Assembly: GCF_019930045.1 (NCBI RefSeq)
Contig: NZ_JAHZQQ010000020.1
Location: 1 to 34,248, forward strand
Reading direction: 5' to 3'
Length of the DNA: 34,248 nt
DNA from: Streptococcus australis
GTDB taxonomy: Bacteria; Bacillota; Bacilli; Lactobacillales; Streptococcaceae
Shown: positions 1 through 9,871 of the stretch, in pieces
Layout of the letters: each line of letters starts with the position of its first letter
Position numbering within the stretch: the first letter of the stretch is position 1
The notes under the pieces: generated by a model
Told to the model about the DNA's origin: nothing
Database searches by the model: none
The model's input: only the letters and a program-made list of their open reading frames with translations
Made by a program: the position numbers and the translations under genes

Positions 1-74
1 TTGTGTGAATACTTACAGTTTACCCCAATGAAACGCTATGAGTTTTTTTGTTGCACTATATTTTACAATTTATC

Positions 75-135
75 TTACAATAAACACTTTTCCAAATAAG
101 AGAACCAAAAAAGACCTACCCTTACGGATAAGCCT
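75..135. repeat. Left direct repeat bracketing the lac cluster
   Basis: This stretch matches 8878-8938 in the same orientation. The first 39 bases (75-113) are identical to 8878-8916, and the remaining 22 differ at five places that keep the hairpin paired. The two copies bracket everything from lacG to the lacR promoter, 8.8 kb apart. Each copy contains a rho-independent terminator read on the minus strand, here for lacG and on the right for fba. Confidence 0.85.
107..134 (-). terminator. lacG / lac operon terminator
   Basis: On the minus strand, arms GGCTTATCC and GGGTAGGTC enclose the loop GTAA and are followed by six T. All nine pairs form, three of them G-U. It lies 20 nt past the lacG stop and closes the lac transcript. 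Confidence 0.85.
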
Positions 136-153
136 TCTTACATGTTTATTTCT

Positions 154-1773
<1,620 letters not shown>

Positions 1774-3114
1774 TTAATCGAATTGAGCTTGAACAAAGGC
1801 TAGAGCACCTTGTCCATCGCGTGTCAATTTAATGTACTGAGCACCTTCTGTCTTCGCCAATTTGATGCCTAGTTTATCTGTTTCAGCTTTCATATCCTCA
1901 AAGTTGGAAGCAACCTGAGGAGCCAAGATAACCAGATCAAATTCTGGTAACATTTCACGGTGGGCTCCATAGCCACCTGCTGCAGCTTTAACTGGAACAT
2001 TGTATTCTGCTGCTGCCTTATTCAAAGCATTAGCAAGAAGACCGCTTGTTCCACCACCCGCACAAAGAACGAGGACGTTTGTTTCTTCAGTAATTGTATT
2101 TTGTGCTGATTCTACTCCAGCTTTTGCAAGAATAGCATTTGCTTTTGCAGTGTTAAAGTTTGCAGCTACTTTTTCTTTTAATTCATCATTAGCTTTACCT
2201 GAACGTTCTTCTTCAAGAATTTGTTCATCATAAACCTTGAGGAATGGATAGTAGATAACAATATCTACTACAATTAATAATGCTGCAAGAGCGAATGATA
2301 AGAACTGGAAGTTTGTACCAAGAACAATACCAAGAGGTCCTGGTGTAGTCCATGGAAGGTTGGCAGTAAATGAGTTCATGCCAAGTGTTTCAATAAAGAA
2401 CTTAAAGATCCATACGTTTGCAATTGGTGCAAAGATGAATGGGATAAAGAAGATTGGGTTCAAAACAAGTGGTGCACCAAACAAGATTGGTTCATTTACA
2501 CCGAAGAATGTAGGAACTACTGAAGCACGTCCAATAGCACGATTTCGTTTTGATTTACATAACCACATAAACATGAATGGAACTACAAGTGTTGCACCTG
2601 TACCACCCATAGTAACGATAAACATTTGTGTTCCAGATGTAAGGATCTTATCAGCGTGCATACCTTGTTGAAGAAGATTCAAATTCACTTCAGCATTGGC
2701 ATAAGTAATAGCTGCAATAGCAGGTTCAACGATAGATGGTCCATGGATACCAATAAACCAGAAGAAGGCGAAAGCACCAAATATAATGGTAATACCAAGA
2801 TAACCGTCTGCTGCTGAGAATAGAGGCGCAAGAAGAGTACCAATAGATTCAGCTACTGTTACACCAAGACTACCCTTCACAATCAGTTCAAGTCCATAAA
2901 GGAGAACGACAGATACAGTGAATGGGATCAAGTCTTTAAATACTTGAGAGATATTTGGTGGAACTTCGTCTGGCATGCGAATCGTCACATTGTTTTTCAC
3001 GCAGACCTTGTAAACATTAACTGTTACGAAGGCTGCAATAAAGGCTGTCAAAAGACCTTTTGTTCCCATGAAGGCAGTCAGAAAACCTCCTTCTTTTGCT
3101 GGTTCAGCTGCCAT
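1774..3114 (-). CDS. lacE: LacE C-terminal fragment: most of EIIC plus EIIB
   Basis: This 446-aa reading frame starts at the ATG overlapping the stop of the N-terminal fragment. It contains most EIIC membrane segments, the substrate-site region GVNEPILFG, a charged linker and the C-terminal EIIB domain. The phosphorylated cysteine of EIIB is in [11 protein letters not shown], about residue 351 of this fragment. If the frameshift is real, it would have to be made by coupled reinitiation, with no strong ribosome site of its own, and pair with the 117-aa piece in the membrane. Function is uncertain. Confidence 0.6.
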   Translation of the reverse strand: MAAEPAKEGGFLTAFMGTKGLLTAFIAAFVTVNVYKVCVKNNVTIRMPDEVPPNISQVFKDLIPFTVSVVLLYGLELIVKGSLGVTVAESIGTLLAPLFSAADGYLGITIIFGAFAFFWFIGIHGPSIVEPAIAAITYANAEVNLNLLQQGMHADKILTSGTQMFIVTMGGTGATLVVPFMFMWLCKSKRNRAIGRASVVPTFFGVNEPILFGAPLVLNPIFFIPFIFAPIANVWIFKFFIETLGMNSFTANLPWTTPGPLGIVLGTNFQFLSFALAALLIVVDIVIYYPFLKVYDEQILEEERSGKANDELKEKVAANFNTAKANAILAKAGVESAQNTITEETNVLVLCAGGGTSGLLANALNKAAAEYNVPVKAAAGGYGAHREMLPEFDLVILAPQVASNFEDMKAETDKLGIKLAKTEGAQYIKLTRDGQGALAFVQAQFD

Positions 3115-3467
3115 TAGAAGAAACCAACCATAGATGCCAACATGGTTGACAAGAAGTTGATCTGGTTTGTTGCAGGTAGATCACGGTTGACAGAATCTGT
3201 CAGAGCTTTAGCTGTGGTTCCACCTACGAAGAAAGCCAGAATTCCCATTGAATAACTATAAGGGGTCATCAAGAAGCTTTCAATTTCTTTTGACCAATGG
3301 AAGCCCCAAGCATTAGGAACGTAGGCAATCAAGATAAAGATAGATGAGAATAAAATGACTGGCATCCCTGCGATAAATCCATCACGAATCGCACGCAAAT
3401 ATTTATTACGAGAAATTTTCTCGAAGAAAGGTTTTCCTTTCTCAATTAATTCAATTAATTTATGCAT
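3114..3467 (-). CDS. lacE: LacE N-terminal fragment: first part of EIIC
   Basis: This 117-aa product matches the start of LacE, with an amphipathic N-terminus followed by hydrophobic segments ([20 protein letters not shown] and [10 protein letters not shown]). The true lacE start is clear: the ATG overlaps the lacF stop as TAATG and is preceded by AGGAG. The product ends prematurely at a TAA that exists only because of the frameshift, and alone it lacks the EIIB domain and most of EIIC. Confidence 0.65.
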   Translation of the reverse strand: MHKLIELIEKGKPFFEKISRNKYLRAIRDGFIAGMPVILFSSIFILIAYVPNAWGFHWSKEIESFLMTPYSYSMGILAFFVGGTTAKALTDSVNRDLPATNQINFLSTMLASMVGFF

Positions 3468-3784
3468 TATTTAGCTCCTCTTTTGTATAGTTCAATGAGA
3501 TGATGAATCACATCTTTTAATAGGATCGTTGTCATTAAGTGGTCCTGTCCATGCATCATGGTAATGCTGTAGGGGAGGTCTTCTCCTGCTGCTTCTTGCG
3601 CTAGCATAGTTGTTTGAGACTTGTGAGCCTCTGCGATACAGCTTCCTGCTTCTTCTACCAAGCTTTCCGCTTGAGCGAAGTCACCCTTCTCAGCCGCCTT
3701 GAGGGCCTCCAAGAGTTTAGAACGAGCATCCCCTGCATACGCAACGATCTCAAAACCTAATAGTGTCATTTCTTCTTTGGTCAT
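3467..3784 (-). CDS. lacF: Lactose PTS EIIA component LacF
   Basis: Soluble phosphocarrier that takes phosphate from HPr and passes it to the EIIB domain of LacE. With the start at [12 protein letters not shown] it is 105 aa, the standard length. A GGAGG lies 8 nt upstream of this ATG, while the upstream in-frame TTG would overlap that ribosome site. Histidines 78 and 82 in MMHGQDHLM are the conserved phosphorylation/active-site pair. The protein is mostly helical, as expected for the trimeric EIIA-lac/cel fold. Its stop overlaps the lacE start (TAATG), so the two are translationally coupled. It lies 42 nt after lacT. Confidence 0.95.
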   Translation of the reverse strand: MTKEEMTLLGFEIVAYAGDARSKLLEALKAAEKGDFAQAESLVEEAGSCIAEAHKSQTTMLAQEAAGEDLPYSITMMHGQDHLMTTILLKDVIHHLIELYKRGAK

Positions 3785-3826
3785 GACCAATTCCTCCAAT
3801 TTGAATTTCTTAATTTTTAAAAGTTG

Positions 3827-4660
3827 TTACAATAAGCGTTGAATGTGCAAGACCAGATAGACCCGTTCACTCTTGTACAAGTCAACCCCGGTCTCCCTAG
3901 AAATCACATCATAAATCTTGGAACCAATCTCAAAGGCTTTGGGATAGGAGCTTTTGATATGTTCCTCCATATCTAGAAGCGATTGATTATCATCCCGATT
4001 GCGATCCAGGTAATCCAAGAAGTAGTTAAGATGAATCATGAAACGATCATAAAAGTTGTTGTTGGTCTCGGTTCGTTTGATTGAATAACTATCTAAAACC
4101 TCTTCCACACCTTTTAAGATTTCTTTGCGCTGGTCCATGGAATCCACGACCTCCGCTCCATTTTCACCTTCTGCATTGATGAAATGATAGGCGATACGAG
4201 TGACCTCATCTTCAGGGAAGCTAGTTGTGAGCTTCTCCCGATAGATATCAACTGCCTCTTTAGCAATCTCAAAAGCCACTGGGTAGTTTTCTGAGATATC
4301 CAAAAGATTACTTTCCTTATACCTGCCTTGAGTCACTGCCTGGTATGAGCAAAACATGTGGTCGGTCAAGGTCACATAGATATATTCTTGAACGGGGTAG
4401 TGATACTTTTTGCTCAAGTAATCAATCATCTCGTAGGTCACTGTGATGAAGTCTAATGGAACATCTTTTAACAGGGTCATAAAGTTCTCTCGGGATTCCT
4501 CTGTTTTCATCCGAAAGAGCTTTTCTACCTTTTCTTTAGGGACTAGGTCGCCCTTCTTTTTGCCAAAAACGATTCCTTTTCCAATGACAATCAGTTCTTC
4601 CCCTTTGTCATTCCTCACCAGAGCAACATTGTGATTGAGTGGATTCAAAATCCGATACAT
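3827..4660 (-). CDS. lacT: BglG-family transcriptional antiterminator LacT
   Basis: RNA-binding antiterminator of 277 aa. Residues 1-56 form the co-antiterminator (CAT) domain that binds the RAT hairpin. Two PTS regulation domains follow, about 65-170 and 171-277. All four regulatory histidines are visible: His101 (LTDHMF), His159 (AYHFIN), His210 (MIHLNYF) and His272 (VLHIQRLL). By family logic, phosphorylation by LacE (inactivating) and HPr (activating) makes it report lactose transport. It sits directly downstream of its own promoter, RAT and terminator and leads lacFEG, an autoregulated arrangement. If LacE is defective, the inactivating branch would be lost and LacT activity might be constitutive; that is inference. 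Confidence 0.95.
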   Translation of the reverse strand: MYRILNPLNHNVALVRNDKGEELIVIGKGIVFGKKKGDLVPKEKVEKLFRMKTEESRENFMTLLKDVPLDFITVTYEMIDYLSKKYHYPVQEYIYVTLTDHMFCSYQAVTQGRYKESNLLDISENYPVAFEIAKEAVDIYREKLTTSFPEDEVTRIAYHFINAEGENGAEVVDSMDQRKEILKGVEEVLDSYSIKRTETNNNFYDRFMIHLNYFLDYLDRNRDDNQSLLDMEEHIKSSYPKAFEIGSKIYDVISRETGVDLYKSERVYLVLHIQRLL

Positions 4661-4696
4661 GGTACTCTCCTTGCTAGTTTATTTAAGGTTTAGGGT

Positions 4697-4754
4697 ATAA
4701 AAAATGACCACAAATGAGATCAGAGAGGTTTCTCCCCGATTCATCTGTGATCAT
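4697..4754 (-). terminator. Conditional terminator before lacT (LacT target)
   Basis: On the minus strand, arms at 4741-4754 (ATGATCACAGATGA) and 4704-4717 (TCATTTGTGGTCAT) form an uninterrupted 14-bp stem with two G-U pairs, followed by five T. Its 5' arm overlaps the RAT-like hairpin, so the two structures exclude each other, as in BglG/LicT-type antitermination. Confidence 0.88.
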
Positions 4755-4776
4755 GCGTAATCTAACTTACTAACAC
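4747..4776 (-). promoter_or_regulatory. RAT-like antiterminator RNA
   Basis: The 30-nt transcript segment begins GTGTTAGTAAG and ends GATCAC. It folds with outer GTG/CAC and inner GTAA/TTAC pairs separated by asymmetric internal loops, the typical shape of ribonucleic antiterminators bound by CAT domains. It begins about 30 nt past the lacT promoter -10 box and overlaps the following terminator. Confidence 0.7.
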
Positions 4777-4801
4777 TCACCTTGTATTCACTTATGGATT
4801 A

Positions 4802-4830
4802 AGTATAGCACACGCTTTTGTTTTTGTAAA
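4802..4830 (-). promoter_or_regulatory. Internal promoter for lacTFEG
   Basis: TTTACA (4825-4830) and TATACT (4802-4807) are separated by exactly 17 nt. The promoter lies in the 291-nt gap between lacD and lacT and gives the transport genes an entry point separate from lacABCD. Confidence 0.8.
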
Positions 4831-4838
4831 CCCTTTCT
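4824..4838. promoter_or_regulatory. Possible cre site over the lacT promoter -35
   Basis: TTGTAAACCCTTTCT fits the CcpA consensus WTGNAANCGNWNNCW except that the central CG reads CC. It overlaps the -35 box, where CcpA would block initiation. The broken central CG weakens the call. Confidence 0.35.
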
Positions 4839-4951
4839 TAACAACTTTTTAACTTTTTTGTTTTTTCCTAACAAATAGCTGTTTATAGCTGTCTTCTCTG
4901 GGCTCTTCAAGGAAATTCGAACGCCCATTGTTAAAGGAGTAGTCTACACTG

Positions 4952-5932
4952 TTAAATACGTTCTTTCCAAGAAGTTGCGACTTGGTCCAAGACTTGGTTG
5001 AGTTCTTCAATGTTGCGACGACCTTCGGTACGCAACCACTCACGAGCTGCTTCTTCCCCATTCTTGATGTAGGCTTCTACAGATCCAGCCCAAGTTGCAC
5101 GGCCACAAAGAACTCCGTTGAAGTTCGCTCCTGCTTCATGGGCAAAGACTAAGGTTTCTTGGAAGAGTTTGGCAGAAACACCTGCACTCAAGTAGATGTA
5201 TGGAAGGTTAGTTGCTGCTTCTTGTTCTTTAAAGAAGGCTGCCGCTTCTTCACGTCTATGCACGATTTCACCATCGCCAAAGCCTTCTACGTATTTGACG
5301 TTGACAGGAACTTCTACTTTCAAGACATCGATGTTAAAGCGTGGGTCTGAGAAGACTTTCATAGCTTCGATGACTTTGCGAGGTTTTACTTTCGCATATT
5401 CTACAGAACCGGCATCCGCGATTTTTTCATCATAGGCCAAAATTTCAAGGAAGAATGGAATTTCTTCTGCCGCACATTCTGAACCGATGCGTTCGATGTA
5501 AGCTTGTTTTTCTTGGTTGAGTTCTTCTGCACTATCCACATCATAGTAGAGCAAGAATTTTACTGCATCTGCACCTTGCTCTTTGATGCGTTTAGCTGAC
5601 CAAAGGTTGAGGCAGTCTGGCAGACGCTTAGTGCTAGACGTGTCGTAGCCTGTTTTTTCATAAGCCAACAAGAGACCTGCTTCCGCATCCAAAACCTTAG
5701 TCGCTGGAAGTCCATACTCAGGGTCCAAGAGCATAGAAGATGCGAATGGTGTCAATTCTTCAGCCACCAAGACTTTCAACTCTTCCATTTGAGCCACTGT
5801 TGGTTCTGTGTCTTGATATTGAGCCATGAGGCGTTTCAAAGCGCCACGTTGGTCAAAGGCCAAGGCTGAGATCACACCCTCTTTGGTGCTCAATTTTTCT
5901 AAATAGTTGCGTTTTTGTTCTGTTAATACCAT
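4952..5932 (-). CDS. lacD: Tagatose 1,6-diphosphate aldolase LacD
   Basis: Class I aldolase cleaving tagatose-1,6-diphosphate to dihydroxyacetone phosphate and glyceraldehyde-3-phosphate, the last step of the tagatose pathway. It is 326 aa, the family length. The Schiff-base lysine is Lys205 in DVLKVEVP; Asp27 (AFDQRG) and Glu163 ([11 protein letters not shown]) are the other active-site residues. A GAGGT within the end of lacC serves as its ribosome site, and only one nucleotide separates the genes, so translation is coupled. It is unrelated to the class II Fba encoded at 8964-9845, so the window has two aldolases with different folds. No clear terminator follows it. Confidence 0.96.
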   Translation of the reverse strand: MVLTEQKRNYLEKLSTKEGVISALAFDQRGALKRLMAQYQDTEPTVAQMEELKVLVAEELTPFASSMLLDPEYGLPATKVLDAEAGLLLAYEKTGYDTSSTKRLPDCLNLWSAKRIKEQGADAVKFLLYYDVDSAEELNQEKQAYIERIGSECAAEEIPFFLEILAYDEKIADAGSVEYAKVKPRKVIEAMKVFSDPRFNIDVLKVEVPVNVKYVEGFGDGEIVHRREEAAAFFKEQEAATNLPYIYLSAGVSAKLFQETLVFAHEAGANFNGVLCGRATWAGSVEAYIKNGEEAAREWLRTEGRRNIEELNQVLDQVATSWKERI

Positions 5933-5933
5933 C

Positions 5934-6863
5934 TTATACCTCTTTTACATTTATCTGTTGATACAAATCATCATAGCGATGAATATTGATATGGCCTGTC
6001 GTTGCTTCTTGAGCATTCAACATGCCAAGGACATTGGCTTTGGTTAAAAGTGCTTGGTCGTCTTCCTGATGATAGAGAGCTGAGGCAATCCCAGCAACTG
6101 TCGAATCACCAGATCCTACTGGATTGACCACTTCAATTTTTGGAATGTCCACTTTATAGAAGACATCACCATGTTTGGCAAAGGCACCGTCAGCTCCTAG
6201 GGAGACGATGACCCAGTCAATCCCTTTAAACAAGTTAGATTGAAGGACCTCTTTTAATTGATCCAGATCCTTGGTCACCTCGTAGCCCAAGAATTGAGAC
6301 AACTCTTCATTATTGGGCTTGATAACCGTTGGTTTAATAGGAGCTGCTAGAGCTTTTTCCAAGGAAACACCTGAACAATCAAGAACAACTGGTTTTCCTG
6401 CCTTCTTAGCACGCTCGACTAATTTCACATAATAATCAACTGGTAAACCAGCTGGTAAACTTCCTGAGATAGCAACAACTGCTACATCTGGAAGCAAAGC
6501 TTCAAAGTGAGCCAGAAATGCTTGCCCTTCTTCTTCAGAAACAGATGGACCTTTTTCTAAGATTTCTGTTTGTTGACCTTCGTGGAGGATCGCAATACAA
6601 TTCCGGGTCTCCCCTTGAATTTCAAAGAATTCTTTGCCGATTTCCTGATCTAGATGGTCCAAAATAAATTGGCCTGTTGAACCACCAATCAGACCAGTTG
6701 CCGAGACAGGATCTCCAATCTCTGCAAGGACCCGTGTGACATTGAGACCCTTCCCTCCTGCGGTTTTGCTTACCTTGTCAACTCGATTGACCGTATCCAA
6801 GTGTAAAGTTTCTAATGGATAGGAAATGTCGATTGAAGGGTTCATGGTTACCGTTAGTATCAT
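5934..6863 (-). CDS. lacC: Tagatose-6-phosphate kinase LacC
   Basis: PfkB-family sugar kinase that phosphorylates tagatose-6-phosphate to the 1,6-diphosphate. The start was set at [10 protein letters not shown] (309 aa), the conserved N-terminus, with AGAGGTGA upstream; a further 13 in-frame residues would run into lacB. The first PfkB signature is [12 protein letters not shown] (about residues 35-46). The second is [13 protein letters not shown] from residue 247, with the anion hole GSG and catalytic Asp253. It is 11 nt from lacB and 1 nt from lacD within the lacABCD operon. Confidence 0.95.
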   Translation of the reverse strand: MILTVTMNPSIDISYPLETLHLDTVNRVDKVSKTAGGKGLNVTRVLAEIGDPVSATGLIGGSTGQFILDHLDQEIGKEFFEIQGETRNCIAILHEGQQTEILEKGPSVSEEEGQAFLAHFEALLPDVAVVAISGSLPAGLPVDYYVKLVERAKKAGKPVVLDCSGVSLEKALAAPIKPTVIKPNNEELSQFLGYEVTKDLDQLKEVLQSNLFKGIDWVIVSLGADGAFAKHGDVFYKVDIPKIEVVNPVGSGDSTVAGIASALYHQEDDQALLTKANVLGMLNAQEATTGHINIHRYDDLYQQINVKEV

Positions 6864-6874
6864 AGACTCACCTC

Positions 6875-7390
6875 TTAGTCGTGGTATTCCCCACGATCCC
6901 ATTTTTCAAGGAATTCTGTGAAGAAATCCTCATCTTCTTGATGGTCGTTGTGGGTTTCCAAATGTTGAATCTTGGCAATCAATTTCTTGTTTTCTTCACT
7001 TGGTTTGTATTCCGCATGGATGAAGGCTTCCAAAATATCACACATCAGAAGTTCTCCTGTGACCTTCCCACCAAAACCAATCACGTTGGCATTGAGTTCT
7101 TCTTTGGCATAAAGAGCAGAGGTCATATCGCGGACCAAGGCTGAACGGATTCCAGGGACCTTGTTAACCGCGTTGTTAATTCCAACGCCAGTTCCACAGA
7201 TACATACACCAAGATCTGCTTGACCACTCACTACTGCTTCTCCAACCTTTTTCCCAAAAATTGGGTAGTGGGTGCGCGCATGGTCATAGGTTCCGAAGTC
7301 AAGGACTTCATAGCCTTTTGATTTCAAAAATTCAGAAACAGCCATTTTTTCATTTGTGACAATATGGTCACATCCAATTGCAATTTTCAT
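6875..7390 (-). CDS. lacB: Galactose-6-phosphate isomerase subunit LacB
   Basis: Larger subunit (171 aa) of the heteromeric isomerase converting galactose-6-phosphate to tagatose-6-phosphate. It belongs to the RpiB/LacAB sugar isomerase fold. The motif [11 protein letters not shown] holds Cys65, aligned with the catalytic cysteine of RpiB, and GCDHI near the N-terminus matches the family's phosphate-binding start. The C-terminal extension after about residue 140 is charged and specific to LacB. It follows lacA by 15 nt, and both subunits are needed for activity. Confidence 0.96.
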   Translation of the reverse strand: MKIAIGCDHIVTNEKMAVSEFLKSKGYEVLDFGTYDHARTHYPIFGKKVGEAVVSGQADLGVCICGTGVGINNAVNKVPGIRSALVRDMTSALYAKEELNANVIGFGGKVTGELLMCDILEAFIHAEYKPSEENKKLIAKIQHLETHNDHQEDEDFFTEFLEKWDRGEYHD

Positions 7391-7405
7391 TCGTTTACTC
7401 CCCCC

Positions 7406-7831
7406 TTAGCACATCTTGTTGAGCATATCGACACGGATTTGGTGGCGACCGCCATCATACTTACCGTTTACAAAACCTTTAGCGATGTTTTTTGCCAATT
7501 GGTCACCCACGATTTGAGCACCCATGGTGATCATGCGAGAATTGTTGTGTCCACGGGTCATGTAGGCAGAGCGTTCATCTGAAACTTCTGCTGCAACCAT
7601 TCCCTTAATTTTAGTTGCGACCATGAATGGGCCAGCTCCATAAGCATCAATAACAATACCAAGATTGTCTTCTGCTTGTTTGACTTCCTTAGCAACAGCC
7701 AAGGTCACATCAACAAAGTCTTGTCCTTCTTCTGTCACATCCACGACTTGGAAACCTTCTGCTTCCAAATATTCTTTGACTACTTCTTTTAAGCGGATAC
7801 CAGCCGCATCCGCACCAACTACAATTGCCAT
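7406..7831 (-). CDS. lacA: Galactose-6-phosphate isomerase subunit LacA
   Basis: Smaller subunit (141 aa) of galactose-6-phosphate isomerase and first gene of lacABCD. It has the RpiB/LacAB fold ([16 protein letters not shown]) but has IDAYGAGPF where LacB has the cysteine motif, so it depends on LacB for the catalytic thiol. AAGGAG lies 6 nt before the ATG. A consensus sigma-A promoter and operator-like repeats lie just upstream, making this the LacR-controlled head of the operon. Confidence 0.96.
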   Translation of the reverse strand: MAIVVGADAAGIRLKEVVKEYLEAEGFQVVDVTEEGQDFVDVTLAVAKEVKQAEDNLGIVIDAYGAGPFMVATKIKGMVAAEVSDERSAYMTRGHNNSRMITMGAQIVGDQLAKNIAKGFVNGKYDGGRHQIRVDMLNKMC

Positions 7832-7895
7832 ATGCTTCTCCTTTTTTCATCTCCGTCAACAAAGAAAGTTCTCCTCTTTCTTCATTCGACTTCGT

Positions 7896-7910
7896 TTTGT
7901 TATTCACAAA
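7896..7910. promoter_or_regulatory. LacR operator candidate at the lacA start point
   Basis: TTTGT and ACAAA form a perfect inverted repeat around a 5-nt centre, a few nucleotides downstream of the lacA -10 box. A repressor bound here would block initiation. DeoR-type repressors often use such TTTGT/ACAAA repeats; assignment to LacR rests on position. Confidence 0.45.
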
Positions 7911-7913
7911 CAC

Positions 7914-7942
7914 AGTATAGCGCTAATTTTGTTTGTTGTCAA
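7914..7942 (-). promoter_or_regulatory. lacA (lac operon) promoter
   Basis: TTGACA (7937-7942) and TATACT (7914-7919) are separated by 17 nt, a near-ideal sigma-A promoter. AT-rich TGTTTATT-like tracts flank it on both sides. Confidence 0.9.
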
Positions 7943-8000
7943 CCATTTTTTGTTTATTTTTTTCATTTTTCTTTCTTCTTTATTATTTTTTAGCCCTAAA

Positions 8001-8017
8001 TTGTTTGTAATAAACAA
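8001..8017. promoter_or_regulatory. Upstream LacR operator candidate
   Basis: TTGTTT and AAACAA form a perfect 6-5-6 inverted repeat. It lies about 60 nt upstream of the lacA -35 box, next to the lacR terminator. With the repeats at 7896-7910 and 8875-8889, repression by looping is possible. Confidence 0.4.
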
Positions 8018-8042
8018 AAAAGAGAGAATCGCTCTCTCTTTT
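8015..8042 (-). terminator. lacR terminator
   Basis: On the minus strand, AAAAGAGAG and CTCTCTTTT pair around a 7-nt loop and continue into T residues, 12 nt past the lacR stop. It separates monocistronic lacR from lacA. Confidence 0.8.
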
Positions 8043-8053
8043 CAGTTTATTAT

Positions 8054-8809
8054 TTATACAATCACACGTGTATATTCCTCTAATTCTTCATGTGCTTTCT
8101 CAGATGCATCGTCCGTTATCACTGCCGTCACTTTTTTTAAGGAACAGATAGAAGTAAAGTCTTCCTTGCCAATCTTGGAGGAATCAATCAGTAGGTAGGC
8201 TTCAGAAGAACGTTCTAAGGCCAACTTTTGCGTATAGGCTTCTTCAAAAGAAGAGGTCAGAACGCGCCCATCCACAATACCATTCCCACTAAAAAACATC
8301 TTGTGGAAGTACATTCTTTCCATGAGAGTGTTCGTTATCTCGCCGACAAAAGCTTGACTGGTTTCTCGTAGCTCCCCTCCCAAGAGGATTACCTTAAAGG
8401 TATCACTTTTCTTCTTTAACAACTCTTGGAAAATCGGCAGACAGTTGGTCACCACACGCAATTCCTTATTATTAATGGCTTCGGAAAGAACCTCAACAGA
8501 GGTCCCCGGCCCAAGGAAGATACTTTCACCTTCTTTTATCAGTTCGCTAGCTTTCTTCGCTACCTCACGCTTAGCCAGAATATTCTTGAGTAACTTCTCT
8601 TCATGGGGAAGCTCTCGTGAAGGGAGGAATTGGTTACTTTTGGCTCCATTTCGAACACGAATAAGGAGCCCTTGCTTTTCCAATTCAATCAAATCCCGAC
8701 GGACTGTCATATCCGACACCTGCATACTTTCCATGATGTCTTGAACATAAACGGTTCCAGCCTTATTGACCAGATTGATAATCTCATTCAGTCTTTCCTG
8801 TTTTTTCAT
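8054..8809 (-). CDS. lacR: DeoR-family lactose repressor LacR
   Basis: Transcriptional repressor of the lac genes, 251 aa, the usual DeoR length. The N-terminal winged helix-turn-helix covers about residues 5-55 (VYVQDIMESMQVSDMTVRRD, then LEKQGLLIRVRNGA). The C-terminal sugar-phosphate sensor domain runs from about 75 (LAKREVAKKASELI, GPGTSVEVL, VTNCLPIF, LLGGELRE). The known inducer of the family is tagatose-6-phosphate. It has its own promoter and terminator and the same orientation as lacABCD. Palindromes near both the lacA and lacR promoters fit autoregulation. It lies at the upstream edge of the repeat-bracketed cluster, so regulator and structural genes travel together. Confidence 0.95.
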   Translation of the reverse strand: MKKQERLNEIINLVNKAGTVYVQDIMESMQVSDMTVRRDLIELEKQGLLIRVRNGAKSNQFLPSRELPHEEKLLKNILAKREVAKKASELIKEGESIFLGPGTSVEVLSEAINNKELRVVTNCLPIFQELLKKKSDTFKVILLGGELRETSQAFVGEITNTLMERMYFHKMFFSGNGIVDGRVLTSSFEEAYTQKLALERSSEAYLLIDSSKIGKEDFTSICSLKKVTAVITDDASEKAHEELEEYTRVIV

Positions 8810-8837
8810 TTCCTACCTACTTGCTTCGTTTTTGTTT

Positions 8838-8866
8838 ATTATAACCTTAAACTGTCAGAATCGCAA
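8838..8866 (-). promoter_or_regulatory. lacR promoter
   Basis: TATAAT (8838-8843) lies 17 nt from TTGCGA (8861-8866). A TGTTTATTATAAC tract overlaps the -10 box and resembles the other operator candidates, suggesting autorepression. Confidence 0.7.
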
Positions 8867-8874
8867 TCATTTTT

Positions 8875-8889
8875 TGTTTACAATAAACA
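8875..8889. promoter_or_regulatory. Palindrome upstream of lacR, operator candidate
   Basis: TGTTTA and TAAACA form a perfect inverted repeat around CAA, about 10 nt upstream of the lacR -35 box. It straddles the edge of the right direct repeat: the left copy keeps only TTACAATAAACA, so the full palindrome exists only next to lacR. Confidence 0.45.
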
Positions 8890-8938
8890 CTTTTCCAAAT
8901 AAGAGAACCAAAAAAGGCTTATCCTTGCGGATAAACCT
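8878..8938. repeat. Right direct repeat bracketing the lac cluster
   Basis: This is the partner of 75-135, identical over the first 39 bases and 56 of 61 overall. It contains the fba terminator. Because it is attached to the housekeeping fba gene it is the likelier ancestral copy. Confidence 0.85.
8910..8937 (-). terminator. fba terminator
   Basis: On the minus strand, GGTTTATCC and GGATAAGCC pair around GCAA and run into six T, 26 nt past the fba stop. All nine positions pair, one as G-U. Confidence 0.88.
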
Positions 8939-8963
8939 CTGGTTAATATCGTTTCAAGCGAAA

Positions 8964-9845
8964 TTAAGCTTTGTTTTCGCTACCAAATACGTCGATACGT
9001 TCTTCAACTGAAGCTGTGATTGCTTCGAATCCTGGTTTCAAGAATTTACGTGGGTCGAAGAGTTTCTTCTTGTCGTATTCTGCTTCGTTTGCATCGTATT
9101 CACGTACGAATTGACGAGTTGCGTTAGCGAATGCGATTTGGCACTCAGTGTTAACGTTAACTTTCGCAACACCAAGTTTGATAGCTTCTTGGATTTGATC
9201 ATCAGGGATACCTGAACCACCGTGCAATACGATTGGGAATCCTGGAAGAGCTTCTGTCAATTTCTTCAAGTGATCAAGGTCAAGACCTTCCCAGTTTGCT
9301 GGGTATGGACCGTGGATGTTACCAATACCTGCCGCCAAGAAGTCGATTCCTGTAGCAACCATTGCTTTAGCATCTTCGATTGGTGCCAATTCACCTTTAC
9401 CAACGATACCGTCTTCTTCACCACCGATTGTACCAACTTCAGCTTCAACTGAGATACCTTTAGCGTGAGCTTTTTCTACAACTTCTTTCGCCAATTTAAG
9501 GTTTTCTTCAACTGGAAGGTGTGATCCGTCGAACATGATTGAAGTGTAGCCAACTTCGATACACTCAAGAGCATCTTCATAGTGACCATGGTCCAAGTGG
9601 ATTGCAACTGGTACAGTGATACCCATTGCTTCAACAAGGTTAGCGATCATGTTGCGAGCTACTTTGTAACCACCCATGTATTTAGCAGCACCCATAGAAG
9701 TTTGGATCAAAACTGGAGCTTTTTTAGCTTCTGCTGCACGCAAGATAGCCTGAGTCCACTCAAGGTTGTTTGTGTTAAATCCACCAACTGCGTAACCATT
9801 GTCACGAGCTGCTTGGACAAATTTTTCTGCTGAAACGATTGCCAT
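8964..9845 (-). CDS. fba: Class II fructose-1,6-bisphosphate aldolase
   Basis: Zinc-dependent glycolytic aldolase interconverting fructose-1,6-bisphosphate with dihydroxyacetone phosphate and glyceraldehyde-3-phosphate. It is 293 aa. The catalytic/metal motif HLDHGH covers residues 83-88 (Asp85 catalytic, His86 zinc ligand). Further conserved elements are EAEVGTIGGEEDG, GNIHGPY with a zinc histidine, and IVLHGGSGIPDD. The ORF has its own promoter and terminator and is read with strongly biased codons, as expected for an abundant protein. It joins glycolysis to the neighbouring lac cluster only metabolically, since both end in the same triose phosphates. AGGAGG precedes the ATG by about 9 nt. 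Confidence 0.97.
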   Translation of the reverse strand: MAIVSAEKFVQAARDNGYAVGGFNTNNLEWTQAILRAAEAKKAPVLIQTSMGAAKYMGGYKVARNMIANLVEAMGITVPVAIHLDHGHYEDALECIEVGYTSIMFDGSHLPVEENLKLAKEVVEKAHAKGISVEAEVGTIGGEEDGIVGKGELAPIEDAKAMVATGIDFLAAGIGNIHGPYPANWEGLDLDHLKKLTEALPGFPIVLHGGSGIPDDQIQEAIKLGVAKVNVNTECQIAFANATRQFVREYDANEAEYDKKKLFDPRKFLKPGFEAITASVEERIDVFGSENKA

Positions 9846-9871
9846 TAGTTGTAGGCCTCCTCTTATTTTTT

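Larger units (their letters stand above)
1774..3467 (-). pseudogene. lacE: lacE, lactose PTS EIICB, split by a 1-nt frameshift
   Basis: This is the lactose-specific permease/phosphotransferase EIICB that imports lactose as lactose-6-phosphate. Intact relatives are about 565-570 aa in one frame. Here frame one stops after MVGFF (117 aa) and the rest resumes one frame back at LMAAEPAK. Reading -1 at that point restores an uninterrupted 564-aa protein, so one base is missing relative to the family around 3113-3120. The junction is TAATG, so the downstream part could be reinitiated as a separate polypeptide. Both halves are otherwise well conserved, including the IIB cysteine, which suggests a recent mutation or a base-call error rather than old decay. 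Confidence 0.8.

Noticed and set aside
3105..3125. Programmed -1 frameshift in lacE
   Set aside because: The slip site would be T TTC TTC; the second codon cannot re-pair as CTT with a Phe tRNA, and no known LacE uses frameshifting. A mutation or base-call error is simpler.
3785..3799. TTG start for LacF
   Set aside because: It lies on the GGAGG that serves the ATG at 3784; the 105-aa product is the family standard.
4861..4951. lacD terminator
   Set aside because: The region holds only a short direct repeat (TAGCTGT twice); no stem followed by a T run was found.
7665..8198. 177-codon plus-strand ORF across the lacA promoter region
   Set aside because: It spans the lacA start, promoter, lacR terminator and lacR end in antisense, rich in Ser/Phe, with no ribosome site.
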